The notes beneath the pieces are model-generated. The model had not been told where the DNA came from. It saw only the letters and a list, made by a program, of their open reading frames with translations, and made no database searches. Shown here in pieces: positions 1 through 19,913 of a stretch of DNA of 64,000 nucleotides. Position numbers and translations under genes: made by a program. The DNA is from Melieria omissa (lineage: Eukaryota > Arthropoda > Insecta > Diptera > Ulidiidae), in contig CAXARI010000013.1 in the NCBI GenBank assembly GCA_963971225.1, forward strand, positions 1-64,000, read 5' to 3'. Within the stretch, counting starts at the first letter, position 1. The number at the start of each line of letters is the position of its first letter.

Positions 1-2721
<2,721 letters not shown>

Positions 2722-3138
2722 TGTGCCGCACTGTACATGAATGCCTTTCTCCGCACGAATGTTTTCCAAGCATACTTTTAGGCATGCACTGTGAAGTACA
2801 GCAAAACTGTTATAAATTCGCTTGGTATAGTCCGATATGGCAAGGATGGTTCTCGAAGAAATGGGCTGTGCGAGAATGGTCGAGCGCTTTCCAATTAGAA
2901 GTGCAAGAAACTTCGGCGCGATAAGAAAAGTGGTATAAAAGCAGCAGTGGCAGCGCAAGGAGTCGAGTCTGTGTTGAGCAAGCAATGGGGAAACATGCAA
3001 TAGTAGTAGTGTAAAGTAGAACAAGTGCAAATTTGTAAATAAAGCGATTGTTAGTTTTGACTACGTTGCGCTGGATAACTGAAGTTGTTTTATTTTCAAA
3101 ACCAATCCAAACGAACCTGTGAAGTAATTTTCGTAACA
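2722..3138 (+). repeat. A1 5' LTR
   Basis: The LTR begins TGTGCCGC and ends GTAACA. It contains a TATAAAA box (2934-2940) and an AATAAA signal (3038-3043), consistent with a U3-R-U5 layout. The base before it (C) also precedes the 3' LTR, so the true left boundary is uncertain by one to a few bases. Confidence 0.92.
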
Positions 3139-3140
3139 TT

Positions 3141-3158
3141 TGGTGTCAGAAATTGAGG
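3141..3158 (+). other. A1 primer binding site, tRNA-Leu-like
   Basis: TGGTGTCAGAAATTGAGG begins 2 bp after the LTR. The opening TGGTGTCAGAA matches the tRNA-Leu-type primer site known from some gypsy-group elements. The same site occurs at 20265, 40881 and 48963. A poly-A run of variable length lies between it and the ATG. Confidence 0.7.
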
Positions 3159-3210
3159 ATTGTGTTACTGAAGATAAAAAAAAAAAAAATTAAATTATAA
3201 AAACGCAGAC

Positions 3211-5352
3211 ATGGTTAAACTCGAGCTGCTGAAGGTGGACCAGCTGAAGAAGGAGCTGGCTGCATGGAATTTGCCGACTGCTGGAGGAAAGTTGGAGTTG
3301 CAGCTGCGTTTGCGGGAGGCGTGTGAATCACGAGGCATTGATTGGGCTGCACACGAGTTCGGAACGCAGGAACAAGAGGCGTCGGCCAAGGTGGAGGAAT
3401 CGCCTGCTGGTGCTGCGTCGATGCAAAGTACGGCTGCAGCGGCTACGCCACCACAGGCAATGGACATGAGCCAGCTTATGGTCGCAATGAAAGGCATGTT
3501 TGAAGCTTCCAACCGGAAAATGGAAACGGCGAACCGAGAAGTAGCGGAGCGAATGGAAACAAAACTCCAGGAAAATGCGGAAAAATTTGAAAATGCGAAT
3601 CGCGAGTTGTCCAGCAAGCTTCAGGAAAATTCTGCGCGCTTGGAGCAGAAAGTGGAAGAGATTTCGAACAGGATTAATGTGAAAGTTGAGCACCTGGAGA
3701 CGCGAGTAGAACATTTAGACAAACGAGTTGACAGTCTGGAGGATTCGGTAAACAGAAAAATCGACGAGCGGCTTAGAGAGGTACAGCTGCGAGGAAGGGT
3801 GCAGTCGGTTGAGGAAAGTTTTGCCATAGAAGTGCCTACTTATGACGGTACTACGTCATTTGACACATTCAAACTACAATTCGAGATGGCTGCTTTGGAG
3901 AGTCAGTGGACCAATGTTAGGAAAGGTCGGAGGCTGATACTGGCTCTAAGAGGTCGTGCGGCTGAGGTAATACAAACAGTTCCGGAAGGTTTGAGAGGTG
4001 ATTACGAGACCGTCATGAGGGCATTGGCAGCCAGATACAGTGACGAGCACAACAAAACGCTGTATTATTGCGAGCTGAAGAACCGCTGGCAAAGAGCAGA
4101 CGAGGCGCTGCAGACGTATGCAGCAGACATTGAGCGGCTGGTACAGTTGTGCTACCCGAAATTCGGCGCTGATTATCTCGAGAGGATGAAGATTGAGGCG
4201 TTTATTGAAGGTCTTCATGACCCGGAGACACGACGCAGTGCATTGATGATGGGCAAGCCGACATTCCGTGAGACGGTGACAAGCGCATTGACGTATGAGG
4301 CGGCCTGGAGGGGAAGTTTTCGACATTCATCTGCGGAGATGCATGGGGTCCAATCTGGACGTGTCACGCAAAGCCAGACAGTGAGCTCGGGGGCACCAGC
4401 GGGGCTGCGGGCAGTATCATCTCGAGTCAGTTGCTGGCGATGTGGCAAGCAAGGCCACATATCACGAGACTGTCATCTGCGAGAAAAGCGTTCCGGACAA
4501 AAGACGTCGCCAAGAAGGGATGACGCTCTGCCACACCATTCGTGCGAGACCGAACGCAGGCATAATTCGCAGGCCGAAAACGAGGGACAAATTGTGGATG
4601 TTCGGTCGGTAAGAGTTCTGCAAGAGGAAGATTGGCTTGCGGAGAGGCTACAGAAGGACCAGCGCAAGGATACGGATCTCGCGAAGATCATCAAAGGCAA
4701 AGCGCAGAGATTACGGCCGGACTGGCAGGAGATGGCTGGTGAGAGCCCGATCGCGAAGGCTTACTGGGCACAGTGGCAAAGTCTACGTCTGCAGGATGGC
4801 TGCCTATACCGCGAGTGGGAGAGCAGGGATGGCAGGACCAGAAAATCCCTAATAGTGGTCCCGAGAGGCCGGATCGACGATGTCATCGAGGAAAACCATA
4901 ACGACTCCAGTGGAGGGCATCTAGGCATCGCAAAAACTGTCGCCAAGATAAGAAGGCGGTTCTATTGGGTAGGATGCCAGGAGTCTGTCGCTGAGTGGAT
5001 CAGAGGCTGTAATCGGTGTTCGGCTGCGAAAGGGCCGAGGAGAAGATCGCGGAGCCGCACTCAACTAGTTGAAAGCAGGTTGGCAGCGAGCTATGGTCTA
5101 GGGGCTAACCCAGAGGGGTTCCAAGAAGGCAATCTGGTAATGCTTTACAACCCGCAGCGGAGGAAAGGTTTGTCTCCACAGCTTCAAACGTCATGGGAAG
5201 GACCGTACAAGGTCGTGACCAGGGTTAATGACGTGGTGTACAGGGTGCAACGCTGCGGCAACAGAAACGCCAGGTTGAAAGTAGTCCATTTGGAGCGCCT
5301 GGCGTCTTACTCCGGCGGAGCCTCGGTACTTGTTCGGGACGAACAAGTCTAA
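3211..5352 (+). CDS. Gag - integrase-end fusion protein of element A1 (713 aa)
   Basis: Seen in order: a SAP-like DNA-binding motif (about residues 5-39), an Ala/Thr-rich linker, a long charged coiled coil (about 95-195), a retrotransposon Gag core (about 208-375), a CX2CX4HX4C zinc knuckle (C408, C411, H416, C421), a linker typical of the region before integrase, an integrase HHCC finger (H563, H570, C600, C603), then directly the GPY/F C-terminal domain (GPY at 664-666). A normal Pol would have protease, RT and RNase H after the knuckle and a DDE core after the HHCC finger; all are missing and both joins keep the frame. Start chosen at the ATG giving MVKLEL. The protein could still bind RNA, assemble particles and bind DNA, but cannot reverse-transcribe or integrate. 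Lineage within Ty3/gypsy (mdg1/412-like?) is uncertain. Confidence 0.85.
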   Translation: MVKLELLKVDQLKKELAAWNLPTAGGKLELQLRLREACESRGIDWAAHEFGTQEQEASAKVEESPAGAASMQSTAAAATPPQAMDMSQLMVAMKGMFEASNRKMETANREVAERMETKLQENAEKFENANRELSSKLQENSARLEQKVEEISNRINVKVEHLETRVEHLDKRVDSLEDSVNRKIDERLREVQLRGRVQSVEESFAIEVPTYDGTTSFDTFKLQFEMAALESQWTNVRKGRRLILALRGRAAEVIQTVPEGLRGDYETVMRALAARYSDEHNKTLYYCELKNRWQRADEALQTYAADIERLVQLCYPKFGADYLERMKIEAFIEGLHDPETRRSALMMGKPTFRETVTSALTYEAAWRGSFRHSSAEMHGVQSGRVTQSQTVSSGAPAGLRAVSSRVSCWRCGKQGHISRDCHLREKRSGQKTSPRRDDALPHHSCETERRHNSQAENEGQIVDVRSVRVLQEEDWLAERLQKDQRKDTDLAKIIKGKAQRLRPDWQEMAGESPIAKAYWAQWQSLRLQDGCLYREWESRDGRTRKSLIVVPRGRIDDVIEENHNDSSGGHLGIAKTVAKIRRRFYWVGCQESVAEWIRGCNRCSAAKGPRRRSRSRTQLVESRLAASYGLGANPEGFQEGNLVMLYNPQRRKGLSPQLQTSWEGPYKVVTRVNDVVYRVQRCGNRNARLKVVHLERLASYSGGASVLVRDEQV

Positions 5353-5381
5353 GTGATGGGCAGTGATACGATGAGAGATTC

Positions 5382-8555
<3,174 letters not shown>

Positions 8556-8564
8556 CCTCCCCCT

Positions 8565-9214
8565 TCAAATATCTGCGTCCCGCAGATTAAGTGATGTTAG
8601 GCGTGGTGGTTTAGCGGGGGATGCCGTGTGCTCGATTATGGGGTATATGCGAGGGATGTGGAGATTCCTCGTAAGATATTTCCATATTATCAGCGAGCAA
8701 AGAATTATTATAGTGACGATAATTATGTCGGTGGCTAATGAAACATTTGATTTAGCCTGCAGATCCTGGAGTCTGTCGATGTTCTTCAGGCTTAGCTGGT
8801 GCAAATAGCTTACGTCTATCTTGGGGATACTTTTCGTGATATTTGAGAGGATCGGGGGCATTATTTGAGTTTTCACATACGATCGGGTTGAAAAGAGCTT
8901 GTCCTTTATTAGCACCGACTCGTTCTGGATCTGGATGATGTAGGTTCCATTAAGATTTCTCGAGTAGTTTCCCGACGTGACGGGGCCAAAAAAGTTGCTG
9001 AGAAACAGTGTGTCTTCCTTTCGGTCACTTCAACATCCTTGACAGCTTCTTTTATTTCTCCCACCAACTCTTCGTATTGTTGTATGTTCATGACGTGTAC
9101 CAGGTTGAAATTCCCATTCAGAATCCGAGCGTTGCCCTCCTTCATGGTGACGATTGGAGACTTATACTCGAACACGTGTAGGCCGCGTACCGTCGTCATA
9201 GCCATCGTAATCAT
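8565..9214 (-). pseudogene. env: Env remnant of B1 with an 820-bp frameshifting deletion
   Basis: The first about 66 codons and the last about 130 codons of the B3 env are recognisable, but an 820-bp segment equivalent to 61984-62803 is gone. Both edges in the intact copy carry the 8-bp direct repeat AAAGGAAG, one copy of which remains. The deletion is not a multiple of three, so the C-terminal half including the membrane anchor is out of frame. The furin site and fusion-peptide region are lost. Confidence 0.85.
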
Positions 9215-9414
9215 TCTGAAACATGTTGTACTTGCTAAAACATGTTGTACTACTTGCTAAAAATTGTTCCATTCATTTGAGTGGACTTCTTCCTTGTTCT
9301 AGGACATCTCATTTGCTTATTCGTATGCAATTTCTTTTGTTATTTTGATTGATTTCTGTATTATGTAGTGGCTTCTAGGTTGTAATTTTCCGTAATTGCT
9401 AATATATGCTAATA

Positions 9415-9454
<40 letters not shown>

Positions 9455-10003
9455 TTTTTTTCTTTATTGATGTATTGATTACAGAGTTGAATTTCTATTA
9501 CTGTTACTACTACTAGACCATTACCATTAATTCTGTTTGTTATTATCATACTCTTAAGGGTAAATTGACAATTGTTTACATAAGGATTCTTAAGGCTAAT
9601 TTAGAAATCAATCAAAATTTTTCTCCTAGTAGATGTATTGTATTATATATATTATATTACATTTATCCTTTATTTTTATTGGTAAAAAGTGTTTTTCCGT
9701 TTTTGTTAATTTGGGCTTTATGTATTTTTTCCTCTTTTTTTTTTTTGAATAGTGTGTTTTTTCTTTTCTCTGTTGCTTCTTCGGGCCAATTCGTTTCTCT
9801 TGTTTTCTTTGTGTCTTTTACTTGTGTTTTTTGCTTTTTATGTTTGGTGTTTTTTCCTCTCTTCGTGTTTTTTATTTGTGTTTTTTTTTTTTATTTGTCT
9901 TTTGTGTTCTTTCCTCTCTTCGTGTTTTTTATTTGCGTTTCTTTTTTTTTGTCTTTTGTGTTTTTTCCTCTCTTTGTTTTTTTTTTTTTTTTTTTTTTTT
10001 TAT
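9215..10003 (-). other. B1 non-coding spacer between pol tail and env
   Basis: Equivalent to 60968-61790 of B3. On the + strand it is T-rich, with a (TA)n run followed by poly-T near 9414-9461 and a TTTTCCTCTC-type pyrimidine tract (about 9720-10010). I see no gene here; apparent Phe/Leu-rich frames come from the pyrimidine bias. Confidence 0.75.
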
Positions 10004-10111
10004 TTATTTTTCCTGTGAACCCCCCCTGTTGCCCTGACTACTTCTGTTACCTTTGGAATTTTTGGTTGTTTGGTCTATGTTTTTAATGTGGCTCTTGTGG
10101 ATATCGTCCAT
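10004..10111 (-). CDS. 35-codon micro-ORF: gag initiator fused to pol tail (B1)
   Basis: The gag ATG and its first four codons are joined in frame to the last about 31 codons of pol by the 4589-bp internal deletion. The join lies in a TCCA shared by both edges (56281-56284 and 60870-60873 in B3). The product would be a short basic peptide with no domain. It is probably a by-product of the deletion. An identical frame is in B2. Confidence 0.5.
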   Translation of the reverse strand: MDDIHKSHIKNIDQTTKNSKGNRSSQGNRGGSQEK

Positions 10112-10140
10112 ATTACTAAAGAATTCCTAGGGTTCACAGG

Positions 10141-10290
10141 GCGCCTGAGAGGAAATATGTATTTTTGCTTATTTTCTTTTTTATTTATTGCGTCGAGATG
10201 AAAGATATATTTTTGCTTATTTTCTTTTTTATTTATTGCGCCTGAGAGGAAATATATATTTTTGCTTATTTTCTTTTTTCTGTTTATCTC
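10141..10290 (-). repeat. B1 leader repeat, three units of about 49 bp
   Basis: On the minus strand, units contain AAAATAAGCAAAAATATAT and a CTCTCAGGCGCA-like segment. B3 has six units in the same place. The end of the captured frame runs into these repeats and takes its stop codon from them. Confidence 0.8.
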
Positions 10291-10975
10291 TCACGTAAAC
10301 CCTGTCACCTGCCTTATTCGAAGATTTCGGGGGAACAAGGTTATGCCTTGTTGCGACTAACTGATCAACGTCTCTTGAATTTACTATATGAGTAAAAGTA
10401 GGGCCATATAGTTCAGAGGCATGACGAACTGAAAATATTTTTGAAAGAATCTCGTAACGATTGATATTAAAATCATGCTCCATGCATTCATACGGCAAAT
10501 CTCGGCCATGATGTTTCTCTATAGCGACAGCCAATTTTTTCAAAATTTGTAACATAACTCTCTGAGCATCCTCTTCAGGAATTTTTCCGATATATTGTCG
10601 GCATTGCCGTATGGCAGTCGGAAAGTGATTTTCGCAAAATTTCAGACGGTGATTGTAGCCCATCAAGTGATCTTGCATACCAGACCCATCCGACATAAGT
10701 TCGCATAACCCACACTCAAACCTCGCATTTAAGTCACCAGAGCCTTTAAACATTTTGATTACATACTCAACGCCTATCAGTCCCAGTATTTTGTTATCAC
10801 CTCGCTTATAACTAAATGTTTTTGTTGCAAACGTTGGTTGGACTATTTTGCGCATCTGGGAATGGGAAGAGCGGTTTTTATTTTTGTCAACCGTAGGTAC
10901 ACTTACAGTATTTGCTTGATAACGCGATTTCTTTGCGGTATCTACGCCTAGCCGGGGCTCGAGCCCGCGAATTTG
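10229..10975 (-). pseudogene. Captured zinc-finger frame, 5'-truncated copy in B1
   Basis: Identical in layout to the 268-codon frame at 16523-17329 but cut at 10975, so the first 20 codons including the ATG are missing. Translation could begin only at an internal Met (frame 10229-10855, 208 aa), which still covers the C2H2 finger. See the B2 entry for the domain description. Confidence 0.75.
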
Positions 10976-11643
10976 AGATCATCAAAGGCAAAGCGCAGAG
11001 ATTACGGCCGGACTGGCAGGAGATGGCTGGTGAGAGCCCGATCGCGAAGGCTTACTGGGCACAGTGGCAAAGTCTACGTCTGCAGGATGGCTGCCTATAC
11101 CGCGAGTGGGAGAGCAGGGATGGCAGGACCAGAAAATCCCTAATAGTGGTCCCGAGAGGCCGGATCGACGATGTCATCGAGGAAAACCATAACGACTCCA
11201 GTGGAGGGCACCTAGGCATCGCAAAAACTGTCGCCAAGATAAGAAGGCGGTTCTATTGGGTAGGATGCCAGGAGTCTGTCGCTGAGTGGATCAGAGGCTG
11301 TAATCGGTGTTCGGCTGCGAAAGGGCCGAGGAGAAGATCGCGGAGCCGCACTCAACTAGTTGAAAGCAGGTTGGCAGCGAGCTATGGTCTAGGGGCTAAC
11401 CCAGAGGGGTTCCAAGAAGGCAATCTGGTAATGCTTTACAACCCGCAGCGGAGGAAAGGTTTGTCTCCACAGCTTCAAACGTCATGGGAAGGACCGTACA
11501 AGGTCGTGACCAGGGTTAATGACGTGGTGTACAGGGTGCAACGCTGCGGCAACAGAAACGCCAGGTTGAAAGTAGTCCATTTGGAGCGCCTGGCGTCTTA
11601 CTCCGGCGGAGCCTCGGTACTTGTTCGGGACGAACAAGTCTAA
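10976..11643 (+). pseudogene. C-terminal part of the element A frame (A2)
   Basis: About 222 codons covering the pre-integrase linker, the HHCC finger and the GPY/F domain. The frame stays open 22 codons into B1 antisense sequence, but no ATG lies upstream of the HHCC region. SAP, Gag and zinc knuckle are absent. Confidence 0.85.
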
Positions 11644-11672
11644 GTGATGGGCAGTGATACGATGAGAGATTC

Positions 11673-14855
<3,183 letters not shown>

Positions 14856-14864
14856 CCTCCCCCT

Positions 14865-15514
14865 TCAAATATCTGCGTCCCGCAGATTAAGTGATGTTAG
14901 GCGTGGTGGTTTAGCGGGGGATGCCGTGTGCTCGATTATGGGGTATATGCGAGGGATGTGGAGATTCCTCGTAAGATATTTCCATATTATCAGCGAGCAA
15001 AGAATTATTATAGTGACGATAATTATGTCGGTGGCTAATGAAACATTTGATTTAGCCTGCAGATCCTGGAGTCTGTCGATGTTCTTCAGGCTTAGCTGGT
15101 GCAAATAGCTTACGTCTATCTTGGGGATACTTTTCGTGATATTTGAGAGGATCGGGGGCATTATTTGAGTTTTCACATACGATCGGGTTGAAAAGAGCTT
15201 GTCCTTTATTAGCACCGACTCGTTCTGGATCTGGATGATGTAGGTTCCATTAAGATTTCTCGAGTAGTTTCCCGACGTGACGGGGCCAAAAAAGTTGCTG
15301 AGAAACAGTGTGTCTTCCTTTCGGTCACTTCAACATCCTTGACAGCTTCTTTTATTTCTCCCACCAACTCTTCGTATTGTTGTATGTTCATGACGTGTAC
15401 CAGGTTGAAATTCCCATTCAGAATCCGAGCGTTGCCCTCCTTCATGGTGACGATTGGAGACTTATACTCGAACACGTGTAGGCCGCGTACCGTCGTCATA
15501 GCCATCGTAATCAT
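14865..15514 (-). pseudogene. env: Env remnant of B2 with an 820-bp deletion
   Basis: Same deletion and same frameshift as the B1 env, as expected for duplicates. The start region equivalent to MITMAM lies at 15514. The short leader before it contains a duplicated GTACAACATGTTT-like segment absent from B3. Confidence 0.85.
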
Positions 15515-15714
15515 TCTGAAACATGTTGTACTTGCTAAAACATGTTGTACTACTTGCTAAAAATTGTTCCATTCATTTGAGTGGACTTCTTCCTTGTTCT
15601 AGGACATCTCATTTGCTTATTCGTATGCAATTTCTTTTGTTATTTTGATTGATTTCTGTATTATGTAGTGGCTTCTAGGTTGTAATTTTCCGTAATTGCT
15701 AATATATGCTAATA

Positions 15715-15748
<34 letters not shown>

Positions 15749-16297
15749 TTTTTTTCTTTATTGATGTATTGATTACAGAGTTGAATTTCTATTACTGTTA
15801 CTACTACTAGACCATTACCATTAATTCTGTTTGTTATTATCATACTCTTAAGGGTAAATTGACAATTGTTTACATAAGGATTCTTAAGGCTAATTTAGAA
15901 ATCAATCAAAATTTTTCTCCTAGTAGATGTATTGTATTATATATATTATATTACATTTATCCTTTATTTTTATTGGTAAAAAGTGTTTTTCCGTTTTTGT
16001 TAATTTGGGCTTTATGTATTTTTTCCTCTTTTTTTTTTTTGAATAGTGTGTTTTTTCTTTTCTCTGTTGCTTCTTCGGGCCAATTCGTTTCTCTTGTTTT
16101 CTTTGTGTCTTTTACTTGTGTTTTTTGCTTTTTATGTTTGGTGTTTTTTCCTCTCTTCGTGTTTTTTATTTGTGTTTTTTTTTTTTATTTGTCTTTTGTG
16201 TTCTTTCCTCTCTTCGTGTTTTTTATTTGCGTTTCTTTTTTTTTGTCTTTTGTGTTTTTTCCTCTCTTTGTTTTTTTTTTTTTTTTTTTTTTTTTAT
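15515..16297 (-). other. B2 non-coding spacer
   Basis: Equivalent to the B1 spacer. On the + strand it has a (TA)n plus poly-T run near 15714-15755 and a pyrimidine-rich tract. No gene is visible. Confidence 0.75.
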
Positions 16298-16405
16298 TTA
16301 TTTTTCCTGTGAACCCCCCCTGTTGCCCTGACTACTTCTGTTACCTTTGGAATTTTTGGTTGTTTGGTCTATGTTTTTAATGTGGCTCTTGTGGATATCG
16401 TCCAT
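16298..16405 (-). CDS. 35-codon gag-start/pol-tail micro-ORF (B2)
   Basis: Identical arrangement to 10004-10111. It lies downstream of the captured frame and is unlikely to be translated efficiently. Confidence 0.45.
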   Translation of the reverse strand: MDDIHKSHIKNIDQTTKNSKGNRSSQGNRGGSQEK

Positions 16406-16522
16406 ATTACTAAAGAATTCCTAGGGTTCACAGGGCGCCTGAGAGGAAATATGTATTTTTGCTTATTTTCTTTTTTATTTATTGCGTCGAGATGAAAGAT
16501 ATATTTTTGCTTATTTTCTTTT

Positions 16523-17329
16523 TTATTTATTGCGCCTGAGAGGAAATATATATTTTTGCTTATTTTCTTTTTTCTGTTTATCTCTCACGTAAACCCTGTC
16601 ACCTGCCTTATTCGAAGATTTCGGGGGAACAAGGTTATGCCTTGTTGCGACTAACTGATCAACGTCTCTTGAATTTACTATATGAGTAAAAGTAGGGCCA
16701 TATAGTTCAGAGGCATGACGAACTGAAAATATTTTTGAAAGAATCTCGTAACGATTGATATTAAAATCATGCTCCATGCATTCATACGGCAAATCTCGGC
16801 CATGATGTTTCTCTATAGCGACAGCCAATTTTTTCAAAATTTGTAACATAACTCTCTGAGCATCCTCTTCAGGAATTTTTCCGATATATTGTCGGCATTG
16901 CCGTATGGCAGTCGGAAAGTGATTTTCGCAAAATTTCAGACGGTGATTGTAGCCCATCAAGTGATCTTGCATACCAGACCCATCCGACATAAGTTCGCAT
17001 AACCCACACTCAAACCTCGCATTTAAGTCACCAGAGCCTTTAAACATTTTGATTACATACTCAACGCCTATCAGTCCCAGTATTTTGTTATCACCTCGCT
17101 TATAACTAAATGTTTTTGTTGCAAACGTTGGTTGGACTATTTTGCGCATCTGGGAATGGGAAGAGCGGTTTTTATTTTTGTCAACCGTAGGTACACTTAC
17201 AGTATTTGCTTGATAACGCGATTTCTTTGCGGTATCTACGCCTAGCCGGGGCTCGAGCCCGCGAATTTGCTCGAGGAGCGCATTCACCGCCCCCGTCAGT
17301 TCTGTCACTGCTTTATTCAAATCTTCCAT
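16523..17329 (-). CDS. Chimeric ORF: errantivirus Gag N-terminus fused to a captured U1/matrin-like C2H2 zinc-finger protein (268 aa)
   Basis: Residues 1-30 resemble the B3 Gag start: 17 of 30 positions agree by eye, including the shared TELTG. From about residue 61 the protein resembles no retroelement product I know. It has one C2H2 finger (C108, C111, H123, H129; CX2CX11HX5H, close to the U1/matrin type that binds RNA or protein), followed by a helical, charged region to about residue 240. The last about 14 residues come from the A-rich repeat, which supplies the stop. Start chosen at the ATG giving MEDLNKA because the Gag similarity begins there. Residues 44-60 are encoded by a 51-nt stretch with GTAAGT and CCCAG ends that could be an unspliced intron. 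The layout recalls the gag-host fusions of transducing retroviruses. The donor gene is not identified. Confidence 0.7.
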   Translation of the reverse strand: MEDLNKAVTELTGAVNALLEQIRGLEPRLGVDTAKKSRYQANTVSVPTVDKNKNRSSHSQMRKIVQPTFATKTFSYKRGDNKILGLIGVEYVIKMFKGSGDLNARFECGLCELMSDGSGMQDHLMGYNHRLKFCENHFPTAIRQCRQYIGKIPEEDAQRVMLQILKKLAVAIEKHHGRDLPYECMEHDFNINRYEILSKIFSVRHASELYGPTFTHIVNSRDVDQLVATRHNLVPPKSSNKAGDRVYVRDKQKKENKQKYIFPLRRNK

Positions 17330-17544
17330 CCTTGCTACGTCTACGTCTTTTCCCTCTTCCTTTATACTTAATTTTTATTTAACACAAAAGTTACGGCGCA
17401 GCACCGAAAATTCTTTGTAGTTTATCACTTTTAAAAGTTACCCTTTTTAATGTGGTATTGGCACGGCACGGTGATAGCTCCTATATATATACTTTTTCCT
17501 TACAAGAGGGTTATCTCCATCAGGATGTTAGATTTTATTTTCGT
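16575..17544 (-). other. Foreign block in the B2 leader (about 970 bp)
   Basis: Between these points B2 does not match B3. The 5' edge (17544/17545) follows the shared TATAGT exactly where B3 continues GTAAGT (55917). The 3' edge is in an AGAAAAAAG shared with the A-rich repeat. The block holds about 215 nt of leader-like AT-rich sequence, then the chimeric frame. Its own leader and gag start look errantiviral, so a second element may have made the first capture. Confidence 0.65.
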
Positions 17545-18411
17545 ACTATAAAAAACACCTTCATGCCGCAAAAAATTCCTCCAGTGATTATCGAGTCTGC
17601 AATTTTTCCAATGTCGATTTCAGCAATCCTTGCGCCTTCTTCTTCGATCCCTTCTACCTCGTCCGTGCACCTTTGTTCTTGATGTAGGTTTTTTTCTTAA
17701 ATTTTTGCACTGCTTTTTTTTTTTTTTTTTCGAGAAGATATTTTGAGTTCTCGATCTTTTTCACCTTCGACCTTGCACTTTTATTTCAAAATCTTGTAAG
17801 TTCTTCTGCAATTTGTATCGGCAACTATACGTGGTTCTTTTTCACTTTTATTTTTGAAATTTTTTTTTTTTTGCTTTTGCTGTAGGTTTTCTTTTTATTT
17901 TTTTCACCGCAATTTTAGCAAAAACAAGATTGGAGCTAGTTGGCCTGGCGTCCACCCGAGCGACGTTCCTTTGTTACTGATTTACTGCTTCGGGAGCGTC
18001 GTGGTTGCCCCGTTTGGAAGCTGACGTTTATGCTTGTCAGCGACCTACTAATGGCACGACTAACTCCACCGTACAGTATCCTGGCCGTAATGATTCTCCG
18101 CTAAGCGGAATGACCTGTCGTCTAACCATGACCAAGGATCCGTACATAAGCTGGAGGGCCTGATTTACAGGATCTCAGCCAGCAGGTGGTTATACCCTGG
18201 AGGGTCCCGTAGGAATCGCAGGGTCGATCAGTTTCTTAATTTTTATATATTTACATATTCAATTGTTTAACCTGACTGGAGGGTCCCGTAGGAGTCGCAG
18301 TCGGCATAATTGTTGTATCCTGGAGGGTCCCGTAGGAATCGCAGGATTGATTGGTTTGTTATACTTGAAATTACAAGCCTGACTGGAGGGTCCCGTAGGA
18401 ATCGCAGTCAG
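17545..18411 (-). promoter_or_regulatory. B2 leader with four invariant-loop hairpins
   Basis: Untranslated leader between primer site and foreign block. It carries the same four hairpins as B3 (minus-strand copies near 18196, 18279, 18320 and 18384), then an A-rich stretch with poly-T runs on the + strand. No gene is seen. Confidence 0.7.
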
Positions 18412-18428
18412 GTCCCTGCTCGGGCGCC

Positions 18429-18429
<1 letters not shown>
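18412..18429 (-). other. B2 primer binding site, tRNA-Lys
   Basis: Minus-strand TGGCGCCCGAGCAGGGAC directly abuts the 5' LTR, overlapping its last base. Confidence 0.88.

Positions 18430-19913
<1,484 letters not shown>

Noticed and set aside
3195..3714. Minus-strand frames of 128-140 aa opposite the A gag
   Set aside because: Shadows of a GC-biased coding strand; the sense frame has clear Gag, zinc-knuckle and integrase motifs.
9565..10086. Phe-rich 173-aa frame in B1 (also 15859-16380)
   Set aside because: It is the antisense of the purine-rich pol-env spacer of family B; composition explains the open frame.
10912..11643. 243-aa chimeric frame across the B1/A2 join as a new gene
   Set aside because: It has no ATG in the B-derived part and is explained by the duplication breakpoint falling in an open frame.
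17452..17682. 76-aa plus-strand frame next to the captured gene
   Set aside because: Antisense to the B leader, no recognisable domain, and partly matched by the non-coding B3 leader.
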